In this document: positions 1 to 6,007 of the stretch, one piece after another
Numbering within the stretch: position 1 is the first letter of the stretch
How the letters are laid out: each line of letters begins with the position of its first letter
DNA from: Bacteroidales bacterium UBA2861
GTDB lineage: Bacteria > Bacteroidota > Bacteroidia > Bacteroidales > UBA932
Length of the DNA stretch: 11,193 bases
Direction: 5' to 3'
NCBI GenBank assembly: GCA_002350615.1
Contig: DEFD01000029.1
Coordinates: 1 to 11,193, forward strand
Position numbers and translations under genes: made by a program
Notes under the pieces: model-generated
Told to the model about the DNA's origin: nothing
The model's database searches: none
What the model saw: the letters and a program-made list of their open reading frames with translations, nothing else

Positions 1-93
1 CCTGATTTATAGAGGAAAGATAACGGTTTTCTACAACATCATTCTTTACTATTCCTCCTCTTTCAGGGATAGTCCCAAAGTAGGTTAAAACCA
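1..93. other. AT-rich leftover at window edge, no assignable gene
   Basis: This stretch is clearly more AT-rich than the rest of the window. One plus-strand frame is open from base 2 to a TAA at 86-88. It would encode about 28 residues, ending in SFRDSPKVG, just before the hairpin at 94-125. It could therefore be the tail of a gene that begins outside the window. I do not recognise the peptide, and 28 codons without a stop is weak evidence. It may equally be non-coding. Confidence 0.2.
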
Positions 94-125
94 AAAACTG
101 CCAAGGAACCAACCTTGGCAGTTTT
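94..125. terminator. Bidirectional intrinsic terminator
   Basis: A perfect 13-bp stem is formed by AAAACTGCCAAGG (94-106) and CCTTGGCAGTTTT (113-125) around a 6-base AACCAA loop. Read on the minus strand, the stem ends in TTTTT followed by GGTTTT. This suits termination of the minus-strand transcript carrying the acyl-CoA synthetase and the small acidic gene. Read on the plus strand it ends in TTTT, so it may also stop transcription arriving from the left of the window. Confidence 0.8.
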
Positions 126-156
126 GTAATCTATTGATTTTCAATATATTATCAAA

Positions 157-378
157 TCAATATTCTTCCTCGTTAAAGAAGAAATCTTCTTTGGTCGGGT
201 AATCCGGCCAGATGTCTTCGATGGTTTCGTATATTTCGCCGTCGTCCTCAAGTTCCTTGAGGTTCTCTATAACGTCTTCAGGTGCGCCGGAACGATTGGC
301 ATAGTCAATCAGTTCGTCTTTGGTTGCGGGCCATGGAGCATCGTCCAGGCTGCTGGCAAGTTCGAGTGTCCAATACAT
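157..378 (-). CDS. Small acidic DUF2795-like protein
   Basis: This encodes a 73-residue acidic, probably cytosolic protein of unknown function. It resembles the short DUF2795 proteins common in Bacteroidales: N-terminal MYWTLELASS, a central block DAPWPATKDELIDYANRSGAP, and an acidic tail with WPDYPTKEDFFF and EEEY. The identification comes from memory of that family. The frame stays open upstream to a TTG at 397-399, but that codon lies inside the likely -7 promoter box. The ATG at 376-378 gives the family's usual N-terminus and is preferred. The gene starts 36 bases after the stop of the acyl-CoA synthetase on the same strand, so it may be read through from that gene as well as from its own promoter. 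A small helical protein-interaction domain is plausible but is inference only. Confidence 0.75.
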   Translation of the reverse strand: MYWTLELASSLDDAPWPATKDELIDYANRSGAPEDVIENLKELEDDGEIYETIEDIWPDYPTKEDFFFNEEEY

Positions 379-396
379 AGTCGTATAATTTTGGCG

Positions 397-404
397 CAAA
401 TATA
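397..404 (-). promoter_or_regulatory. Promoter -7 box of the DUF2795-like gene
   Basis: On the minus strand this reads TATATTTG, a full match to the Bacteroidota -7 consensus TAnnTTTG. A TTGT that could serve as the -33 element lies 18 bases upstream, inside the last codons of the synthetase gene. Transcription would start near 390, giving a leader of about 12 bases before the ATG at 378. The site gives this small gene a way to be expressed separately from the synthetase. Confidence 0.6.
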
Positions 405-414
405 GAGATTTTTT

Positions 415-2085
415 TTATTTGTACAAGAATCTCTTGATACTCATTTTGGGAGTCTTCTCAAAAGGAGACGTAACCACCTCAACCTTAGTGATTTTGCTAT
501 ACGAAGGAAGATGTCTGTTGGACTCTATGCGCACACGCTCAGGAATGTCGGAAACAGCCTCTTCGTCAAGTCCGGCTTTGCGGATGGCATCCGCATCGAG
601 GTAAACCAGGGCCACAAGCTTGGTGGCGCGGTCAACTACGACGCTTTCGGCGACGAACGGCCTTGCATTCACGACGGCTTCCACTTCCTCCGGATAGATG
701 TTCTGTCCGTTTGCACTGAGTATCATGCTCTTGCTGCGTCCGCGGATGTACACGTTGCCGTCGGCATCCATCGTGCCAAGGTCTCCGGTATGCAGCCAGC
801 CGTCGGCCGTGAACACGGAAGAATCGGCCTCCGGATACTTGTAATAGCCGGAGCAGATATTGGTCCCCTTGGCCTGGATCTCACCGGCGATATGCTCGGG
901 ATCTTCGGAATCGATACGTACAAGGGCGCAGTCAACGGGTTTTCCGCAGGAACCCTGAGAATAAAGTTTGAAGTCTTCGTAGGCAAGTAGCGGGGCGGCT
1001 TCGGTCATGCCGTAGCCGACTGTGTAAGGAAGGCGGATTTTGCGGAATACTTTCTCCACCTCCGGATTAAGGGGCGCGCCACCCATTATATACATGCGCA
1101 CCCTGCCGCCGAAAGCGGCCTGAAGTTTTTCACCAATCTTGTTATATATCACCGAATTGATTCCGGGTATCGCGGTCAGCACCCTCATATACCACTTCTT
1201 CAGCACCGGTGCTATCGAAGATTTATAAACCTTTTCCAGCACGAGAGGAACAGTGATGACGATATAGGGTCGGACTTCCTTCATAGCCTGCAGCAGCAGC
1301 GACGGTGAAGGGGTCTTGCCAAGATAATAGACAGTCACGCCGCTTATGAGAGGATAAAGGAATTCGTAGGTAAGTCCGTAGATGTGTCCCATGGGAAGCA
1401 TCGACACGATATTGTCGTTGTTGTCGCAGGGGATGTACCTCTGGCCGAAATCGATGGTGGCGCTGAAGCACTCGTAACGGAGCATCACGCCTTTGGGATT
1501 ACCGGTCGAACCGGAAGTATAATTGATTACGGCAAGTTCCGTATCGTTGTTGGTAGGATAGGAGATCTTGGAAGCGTTGAATCCGTCGGGGAAACGCTCG
1601 TTGAAACGGTCCTCGATCTTTCCGTACACTTCCCAAAGTTTGCTGTCCGCTCCCCAGAGAGGCATGAAATCGGCAAGGTTCACGACATAGCGCACCCGGG
1701 GCATCTTGCTCATGTCGAGTTTCTCGAAAAGTTCGGCATCGGTAAACAGCACGGTGCTGTCCGAGTGGTCGGTAAGACGTTCCACTGCCTCCGGAAGGAA
1801 GTCCGAGAGAAGGGGAACTACGACCGCCTCGTATGTCGTGATTGAGAGGAAGGAAACAGCCCAGTTGGCCGAGTTCTTGCCGCAAAGGGTTATCTTGTCA
1901 CCTTTCTTTACGCCGGCGGCTTCAAGAGCGATATGGATACGCTCGATTTTGCGCGCAAGCGCTCCGAAGGTGTACTGGATTCCATGATAGTCACAGAGGG
2001 CGAGGCCGTCCCAATAGGTGGCCATCGTTTTCTGCAGTTTGGAGAGGTAGTGCTCCGCACGTGGAGCAGGTTTTCTTAAGCTCAT
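415..2085 (-). CDS. AMP-forming long-chain acyl-CoA synthetase (paralog 1)
   Basis: This 556-residue protein belongs to the ANL (acyl/aryl adenylate-forming) superfamily and probably activates fatty acids to acyl-CoA via an acyl-AMP. The large domain carries the ATP-binding loop YTSGSTGNPKG (189-199), and YGMTE is at 358-362. TGD at 433-435 is the ATP ribose-binding motif. The hinge region GRSKSMI is at 449-455, and the C-terminal domain ends in TPKMSIKRFLY. The canonical A10 catalytic Lys, three residues before the Arg, appears to be Ser549, with Lys547 and Lys551 on either side. There is no signal peptide or clear membrane segment, so it is probably cytosolic or peripherally membrane-bound. 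The ATG at 2083-2085 sits about 25 bases from a good promoter. By eye roughly half of its residues match the synthetase at 3072-4718. The true substrate (fatty acid or other carboxylate) cannot be read from the sequence. Confidence 0.9.
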   Translation of the reverse strand: MSLRKPAPRAEHYLSKLQKTMATYWDGLALCDYHGIQYTFGALARKIERIHIALEAAGVKKGDKITLCGKNSANWAVSFLSITTYEAVVVPLLSDFLPEAVERLTDHSDSTVLFTDAELFEKLDMSKMPRVRYVVNLADFMPLWGADSKLWEVYGKIEDRFNERFPDGFNASKISYPTNNDTELAVINYTSGSTGNPKGVMLRYECFSATIDFGQRYIPCDNNDNIVSMLPMGHIYGLTYEFLYPLISGVTVYYLGKTPSPSLLLQAMKEVRPYIVITVPLVLEKVYKSSIAPVLKKWYMRVLTAIPGINSVIYNKIGEKLQAAFGGRVRMYIMGGAPLNPEVEKVFRKIRLPYTVGYGMTEAAPLLAYEDFKLYSQGSCGKPVDCALVRIDSEDPEHIAGEIQAKGTNICSGYYKYPEADSSVFTADGWLHTGDLGTMDADGNVYIRGRSKSMILSANGQNIYPEEVEAVVNARPFVAESVVVDRATKLVALVYLDADAIRKAGLDEEAVSDIPERVRIESNRHLPSYSKITKVEVVTSPFEKTPKMSIKRFLYK

Positions 2086-2110
2086 TTCTCAAAAATTTGA
2101 ATTTCAGCGG

Positions 2111-2142
2111 CAAAAATATCCCGCGCGTATAATCCGCGCAAA
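2111..2142 (-). promoter_or_regulatory. Promoter of acyl-CoA synthetase paralog 1
   Basis: On the minus strand, TTTG (2139-2142) is followed after 20 bases by TATTTTTG (2111-2118). This is an exact match to the Bacteroidota consensus TTTG-N19-21-TAnnTTTG. The predicted start near 2104 leaves a leader of about 19 bases. An 8-bp palindrome CACATGTG (2143-2150) touches the -33 box and could be a regulator half-site, but no regulator is known here. Confidence 0.8.
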
Positions 2143-2162
2143 CACATGTGGCGAAAAATCAC

Positions 2163-2170
2163 GATATTTG
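2163..2170 (+). promoter_or_regulatory. Weak candidate -7 box for the HAD phosphatase gene
   Basis: GATATTTG differs from the TAnnTTTG consensus only in its first base and lies 27 bases before the ATG at 2198. No convincing TTTG is found at -33. It is offered because the divergent gene arrangement requires a plus-strand promoter somewhere in 2086-2197, and this is the best-looking site. Confidence 0.35.
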
Positions 2171-2197
2171 TGGTGAATTTTTAAATAAAGGGGCAAA

Positions 2198-3034
2198 ATG
2201 AAAAGACCTATAGTAGCTCTCATCTATGATTTCGACGGCACTCTTTCGCCGGGCAACATGCAGGAATTCGGCTTCATACAAGCCGTAGGAAAGACCAAGG
2301 AGGAATTCTGGACCATGAGCGACAGCATCGCCGTGGGACAGGACGCCAGCAATGTCCTGGCATACATGAAACTTATGTTCGACGAGGCCCGCAAAGCCGG
2401 CATCAAACTCCGCAGGAGCTCTTTCAAGGGATTCGGCAAACATATAGAGCTCTTCCCCGGCGTGAAGGAATGGTTCGGGATGGTAAACGAATACGGCCGG
2501 CAGCACGGCGTACGCGTGGAGCATTACATCAATTCTTCCGGTCTGAAGGAAATAATAGAGGGCTCCCCTATCGCCGGAGAATTCAGGCATATCTATGCCG
2601 GCACCTTTATATATAATGAGGAAGGCGAAGCGGAGTGGCCGGGTATCGCCGTGGACCATACGGCAAAGACCCAGTTCCTTTTCAAGATCAGCAAGGGTAT
2701 ATTCAGCCAGCATGACAGCAAGATGGTGAATTCCAGCATGGCTGACGACAAGAAGCGCATTCCCTTCTCGCATATGATTTATTTCGGCGACGGGGAGACC
2801 GACATCCCCTGCATGAAGATCGTAGGCATGTTCGGAGGCAATCCAATCGCCGTTTACAATCCTGACAGCGCAAAGAAACGCGCGGTCGCGGAAAAGCTTA
2901 AAAAACAGGGCAGGGTGAATTTCATAACGCCGGCGTCCTACACCGGAGACTCACGCACCTTCTCCATAGTCAAGGCGATAATAGCCAAGGTAAAAGCAGA
3001 TGACGACCTCCGCATACTTGCCGGAAAAAGATAA
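2198..3034 (+). CDS. HAD-superfamily phosphatase
   Basis: This 278-residue protein has the haloacid dehalogenase fold motifs. Motif I is DFDGTL at 11-16, with Asp11 the expected phospho-acceptor and Asp13 the acid/base. Motif II is INSSG at 111-115. A candidate motif III Lys lies around 158-164. Motif IV is GDGETD at 197-202, with the Mg-binding acidic residues. The roughly 95 residues between motifs I and II would form a cap domain, which usually sets substrate choice. It resembles phosphoserine-phosphatase-like members, but the substrate cannot be inferred and it is probably not SerB itself. There is no signal peptide, so it acts in the cytosol. It starts the plus-strand run with the second synthetase 37 bases downstream and stands between two synthetase paralogs, so a phosphorylated lipid-related substrate is possible, though speculative. 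Confidence 0.85.
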   Translation: MKRPIVALIYDFDGTLSPGNMQEFGFIQAVGKTKEEFWTMSDSIAVGQDASNVLAYMKLMFDEARKAGIKLRRSSFKGFGKHIELFPGVKEWFGMVNEYGRQHGVRVEHYINSSGLKEIIEGSPIAGEFRHIYAGTFIYNEEGEAEWPGIAVDHTAKTQFLFKISKGIFSQHDSKMVNSSMADDKKRIPFSHMIYFGDGETDIPCMKIVGMFGGNPIAVYNPDSAKKRAVAEKLKKQGRVNFITPASYTGDSRTFSIVKAIIAKVKADDDLRILAGKR

Positions 3035-3042
3035 AAAATGAC

Positions 3043-3050
3043 TACCTTAG
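3043..3050 (+). promoter_or_regulatory. Possible weak internal promoter
   Basis: TACCTTAG matches TAnnTTTG at seven of eight positions and sits 21 bases before the start of the second synthetase. A CTTG lies 22 bases upstream, slightly wider than the usual spacing. It might allow separate expression of the synthetase, but co-transcription with the phosphatase gene is equally likely. Confidence 0.3.
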
Positions 3051-3071
3051 CGTGCTGAAAACCAAACTGAA

Positions 3072-4718
3072 ATGACTGAAAAATATCCTCACTACCTCCA
3101 GCGGCTGGAAAATGCCACCCGCGACTACTGGGACAAAAAAGCCCTCAACGATATAGGCGGCCGTTCCTACACCTTCGGCCAGATGGCTGCCAGGATTGAA
3201 AAATTCCATATTTTCTTCGATGCGATAGGCCTGGGCCACGGCGACCACGTAGCTCTCTGCGCACATAACGGAGCACGCTGGGGCATGTCCTACATGGCGG
3301 TAGTGACCAACGACACCGTTGTAGTGCCGATTCTCGCCGACTTTCTGCCGGATGCCATAGAGCATCTCGTGCAGCATTCCGATGCGGTAGGATTCTTCAC
3401 GACGGCCGACAAATGGGCAAAAATGGACATTTCCCATGTGCCTGCCCTGCGTTTTGTCATCGACATAGATGACTGGGCCCTGCTTTACAGCGCCGATGAA
3501 AGCATAACCAAGGCGTACGAAGAGAAAGACGCCGCCTTCGAGGCCAAGTTCCCGGCTGGCTTCGGCCCGCAGGACGCCGTTTACAAGAAGGGCGAAATGG
3601 ACAGCCTGGCGATGATAAACTACACCTCCGGTTCCACCGGAACGCCCAAGGGGGTGATGCTTACCAACCGCAACTTCAGCGCAACCGTGGACTATTGCCA
3701 GCACAAAGTGCCCGCAGGGCCGCAGTACAGCATGGTTTCCATGCTCCCGATGGCGCACATGTACGGCCTGGTGATCGAATTCATCTACCCTGTATGTAAC
3801 GGAAGCGCCATCTACTGGCTCGGGAAGACGCCTACTCCGGCGGCCCTCATGAAAGCCTTCGCCGAAGTGAAGCCTCACCTTCTCATCACGGTGCCGCTTG
3901 TCATCGAAAAGATTTTCAAGGCGAAGATAAAACCCACGGTGGAAAAGCCACTGGTGAAGTTCCTATGCAAGATTCCCGGAATACGCCAGATTATCTTCTC
4001 AAAGATACGCAACGGTCTGCTGGAAGCCTTCGGCGGAGAGGTATTCGAATTCATTTTCGGCGGAGCCGCCATCAATCCGGAAGTGGAGAACTGGCTGCAC
4101 GCCATCAAATTCCCCTATTCGGTCGGCTACGGCATGACGGAGGCCAATCCCCTTCTCGCCTATGACTATCACACCGTTTATGTAAAAGGTTCCTGCGGTC
4201 GTGCCGTGGACTGCACCACGGTGAGGGTGGATTCCGCCGATCCTGCCCATGTGGTCGGAGAGATTCAGGCAAAGGGAGACAACATCTGCATAGGCTATTA
4301 CAAGAATGAAGAAGCCACAGCCGCCGCATTCACCGCGGACGGCTATCTCAAGACCGGAGACCTCGGCATAATCGCGCCGGACGGCAGCATCTTCCTGAAA
4401 GGACGCAGCAAGAGCATGATACTCGGCCCCTCGGGGCAAAACATCTACCCTGAAGAGGTGGAAGCCGTGGTGAACAACCAGCCGTATGTCCTGGAAAGCG
4501 TGGTCGTGGACCGCGAAGGCAAGCTGGTCGCACTGGTATTCCCGGACGCTGCCGCCATCGAGAAGGACGCCTTCGACGCGGAGACCCTGCCCGAACTCAT
4601 CCGTTCCGGCGCGAACAAGGCCCTCCCAGCCTACAGCCAGCTATCCAAGGTGGAACTGCGCGAGGAAGCTTTTGAAAAGACTCCTAAGATGAGTATAAAG
4701 AGATTTTTATATAGTTAG
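3072..4718 (+). CDS. AMP-forming long-chain acyl-CoA synthetase (paralog 2)
   Basis: This 548-residue ANL-superfamily enzyme parallels the minus-strand synthetase along its whole length. The ATP loop YTSGSTGTPKG is at 184-194, YGMTE at 353-357, TGD at 428-430 and the hinge GRSKSMI at 444-450. It has the same C-terminal TPKMSIKRFLY. It too has Ser (541) where the canonical A10 catalytic Lys is expected, with Lys539 and Lys543 nearby. The N-terminus is about eight residues shorter than in its paralog, and the two differ in the region just after the ATP loop, which may affect the acyl pocket. It probably activates a fatty acid to acyl-CoA in the cytosol. It follows the HAD phosphatase by 37 bases and is only 2 bases before the outer-membrane protein gene, so translation of the two is probably coupled. 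Confidence 0.9.
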   Translation: MTEKYPHYLQRLENATRDYWDKKALNDIGGRSYTFGQMAARIEKFHIFFDAIGLGHGDHVALCAHNGARWGMSYMAVVTNDTVVVPILADFLPDAIEHLVQHSDAVGFFTTADKWAKMDISHVPALRFVIDIDDWALLYSADESITKAYEEKDAAFEAKFPAGFGPQDAVYKKGEMDSLAMINYTSGSTGTPKGVMLTNRNFSATVDYCQHKVPAGPQYSMVSMLPMAHMYGLVIEFIYPVCNGSAIYWLGKTPTPAALMKAFAEVKPHLLITVPLVIEKIFKAKIKPTVEKPLVKFLCKIPGIRQIIFSKIRNGLLEAFGGEVFEFIFGGAAINPEVENWLHAIKFPYSVGYGMTEANPLLAYDYHTVYVKGSCGRAVDCTTVRVDSADPAHVVGEIQAKGDNICIGYYKNEEATAAAFTADGYLKTGDLGIIAPDGSIFLKGRSKSMILGPSGQNIYPEEVEAVVNNQPYVLESVVVDREGKLVALVFPDAAAIEKDAFDAETLPELIRSGANKALPAYSQLSKVELREEAFEKTPKMSIKRFLYS

Positions 4719-4720
4719 CC

Positions 4721-5296
4721 ATGAAAAAATTCCTGCTGTTTTTATCTGCAGCCTGCTTCTGCATCGCCGTCTCCGCACAGGACGGGGTACAGGTTGCCCT
4801 TCGGGCCGGGTGGAGCATGGTCCCGGTAGCCGGAGCAAACGATTTTTCAGGAAAAAGCCAGGACTACGGTTACGGTCTGAATTACCTGTACAAGGACTAC
4901 CATAAGGACATAAAATCCGCCGGAAGTTTCGGCGGAGCCGTGGATTTCCGCTTCAATGAATGGCTTACGGCATCGCTCTACGGCTCCTGGACCGCTTTCA
5001 GCACCAAGGAATACGACGGCATCAGCCAGAAAGAGGAACGGACGCTCAAGGGCAGCGCAATCAGCCTGGTCCCGTTCGTGCGCTTTTCCTATCTCAGCAC
5101 TGATATTTGGCGGATATACGGCTGCCTCGGTGCCGGATACACCGTTTACTCGGGCTTTCCCGACCAGAGCGGAGCCTTTGCCGTCCAGTTCAATCCTGCC
5201 GGCGTAGAATACGGGAAAAAGCTTTTCGCATATGCGGAAGCCGGTTTCGGGACACTCTTCATGGGTGTCTTCATGGGTGTAGGATATAGATTCTGA
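4721..5296 (+). CDS. Small outer-membrane beta-barrel protein
   Basis: This encodes 191 residues. The N-terminus MKKFLLFLSAACFCIAVSA is a typical signal peptide, with likely cleavage after Ala19 (VSA, then QDG). The mature part alternates polar and hydrophobic residues, is rich in Gly and aromatic residues, and ends in GVGYRF, the terminal Phe typical of barrels inserted by BamA. The size fits an eight-stranded OmpX/OmpA-like or porin-family barrel. The specific function is unknown. It follows the synthetase stop by 2 bases and precedes the lipoprotein gene by 5 bases, so all three are probably on one mRNA. A link between the barrel and fatty-acid uptake is tempting, but it is too small to be a FadL-type transporter. 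Confidence 0.8.
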   Translation: MKKFLLFLSAACFCIAVSAQDGVQVALRAGWSMVPVAGANDFSGKSQDYGYGLNYLYKDYHKDIKSAGSFGGAVDFRFNEWLTASLYGSWTAFSTKEYDGISQKEERTLKGSAISLVPFVRFSYLSTDIWRIYGCLGAGYTVYSGFPDQSGAFAVQFNPAGVEYGKKLFAYAEAGFGTLFMGVFMGVGYRF

Positions 5297-5301
5297 ATGC
5301 T

Positions 5302-5919
5302 ATGAAAAAGTATCTTTCCATATTCATAGTCTGCATCGCCGCCATGATATCATGCACGGTGCAGAAGGACAATACATCCAACCGCAGCGACGAGAACCTG
5401 GCCCAGTTTGCCACAAACCTCTGCTCGGTGAGTTCGGACGACGTGATAGTCACGCTCACTTCCCTGCTCAGGGACACTTCAGTGACCCTCTTCAAGGACG
5501 GATTCGACAGCACGGTTGCAGCAAACACCTTCAAGGATTCGCTGCATCTCACTTTGCTAAGCATCCCCGACAGCCTCATTAATGTGAGCAGCGTGGGAGA
5601 TAAAGGCATCACTTTCAGCGGGACCGTGAAACTCAACGGCCGAGACACTGACGGGCAACCCCTCTGGCTCTGGAAAGTCGGAGGCAGCTACAGCGAAAAG
5701 AACGACCTGAGCTGCACTTTCGATGCCGGAAGCGAAGGGCTCTCTTACCTTTGGACCAAATACTACTATATCCACGATTACGGCACCGTGGATTCGGTTT
5801 TCGTTGCCGCCAAAACGGGTGTTTTCACCGTAGAGACCATGTCCGGCACGGAGATTTTGGACAAAATCCAGCTGACTTTCAAGGGGAAGGACGGATCTTC
5901 CCACACCATTCTGCATTAG
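5302..5919 (+). CDS. Putative lipoprotein of unknown function
   Basis: This 205-residue protein begins MKKYLSIFIVCIAAMISC, a signal peptide ending in a probable lipobox with Cys18. Met at the -3 position is less usual than Leu, so lipidation is likely but not certain. The mature part starts TVQKDNTSNRS and is rich in Ser, Thr and Asp. Short alternating segments such as KGITFSGTVKLNG suggest a beta-sheet fold. I do not recognise a family. The start is set by the ATG 5 bases after the barrel gene's stop, which argues for co-expression. It probably sits in the periplasm or on the outer membrane with the barrel protein. No strong terminator follows it. Confidence 0.7.
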   Translation: MKKYLSIFIVCIAAMISCTVQKDNTSNRSDENLAQFATNLCSVSSDDVIVTLTSLLRDTSVTLFKDGFDSTVAANTFKDSLHLTLLSIPDSLINVSSVGDKGITFSGTVKLNGRDTDGQPLWLWKVGGSYSEKNDLSCTFDAGSEGLSYLWTKYYYIHDYGTVDSVFVAAKTGVFTVETMSGTEILDKIQLTFKGKDGSSHTILH

Positions 5920-5941
5920 CGGAGAATATCGACTTTGACAT

Positions 5942-5972
5942 TTTGTCACTGGAATATTCTTTGATAAACTTG
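5942..5972 (+). promoter_or_regulatory. Candidate htpG promoter
   Basis: TTTG (5942-5945) is followed after exactly 19 bases by TAAACTTG (5965-5972), which matches the Bacteroidota -7 box TAnnTTTG at seven of eight positions. Transcription would start near 5979, with a leader of about 29 bases before the htpG ATG. The -7 box forms most of the left arm of the palindrome at 5964-5992. A less good alternative, TATTCTTTG at 5955-5963, has one extra spacer base. Confidence 0.5.
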
Positions 5973-5992
5973 CTTCCCGGAAACAAGTTTAT
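5964..5992. promoter_or_regulatory. 29-bp near-perfect palindrome before htpG
   Basis: ATAAACTTGCTTCC (5964-5977), a central C (5978) and GGAAACAAGTTTAT (5979-5992) pair at 13 of 14 positions. The single mismatch is C5973 against A5983. It ends 15 bases before the htpG start codon and overlaps the candidate -7 box and predicted transcription start. This placement suits an operator for a dimeric regulator. It is not the CIRCE element, whose arms read TTAGCACTC and GAGTGCTAA. A leader hairpin or a terminator for the preceding lipoprotein gene is an alternative, but no U-tract follows. Confidence 0.6.
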
Positions 5993-6007
5993 ATTAAATA
6001 CAGAAAT

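Noticed and set aside
133..161. AT-rich 8-bp hairpin ATTGATTT/AAATCAAT over the DUF2795-like stop codon
   Set aside because: All-AT-type weak stem with a 13-base loop and no T-tract. The nearby 13-bp hairpin is a far better terminator.
379..399. Upstream TTG start for the DUF2795-like gene
   Set aside because: The TTG is part of the likely -7 promoter box, and the seven added residues are not in the family's usual N-terminus.
3042..3878. 278-codon antisense open frame over the second synthetase
   Set aside because: Opposite a full-length enzyme gene with clear motifs, and no recognisable protein features of its own.
5936..5948. Small inverted repeat TGACA-TTT-TGTCA before htpG
   Set aside because: Only 5 bp of stem, easily due to chance. 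It may merely surround the candidate -33 box.
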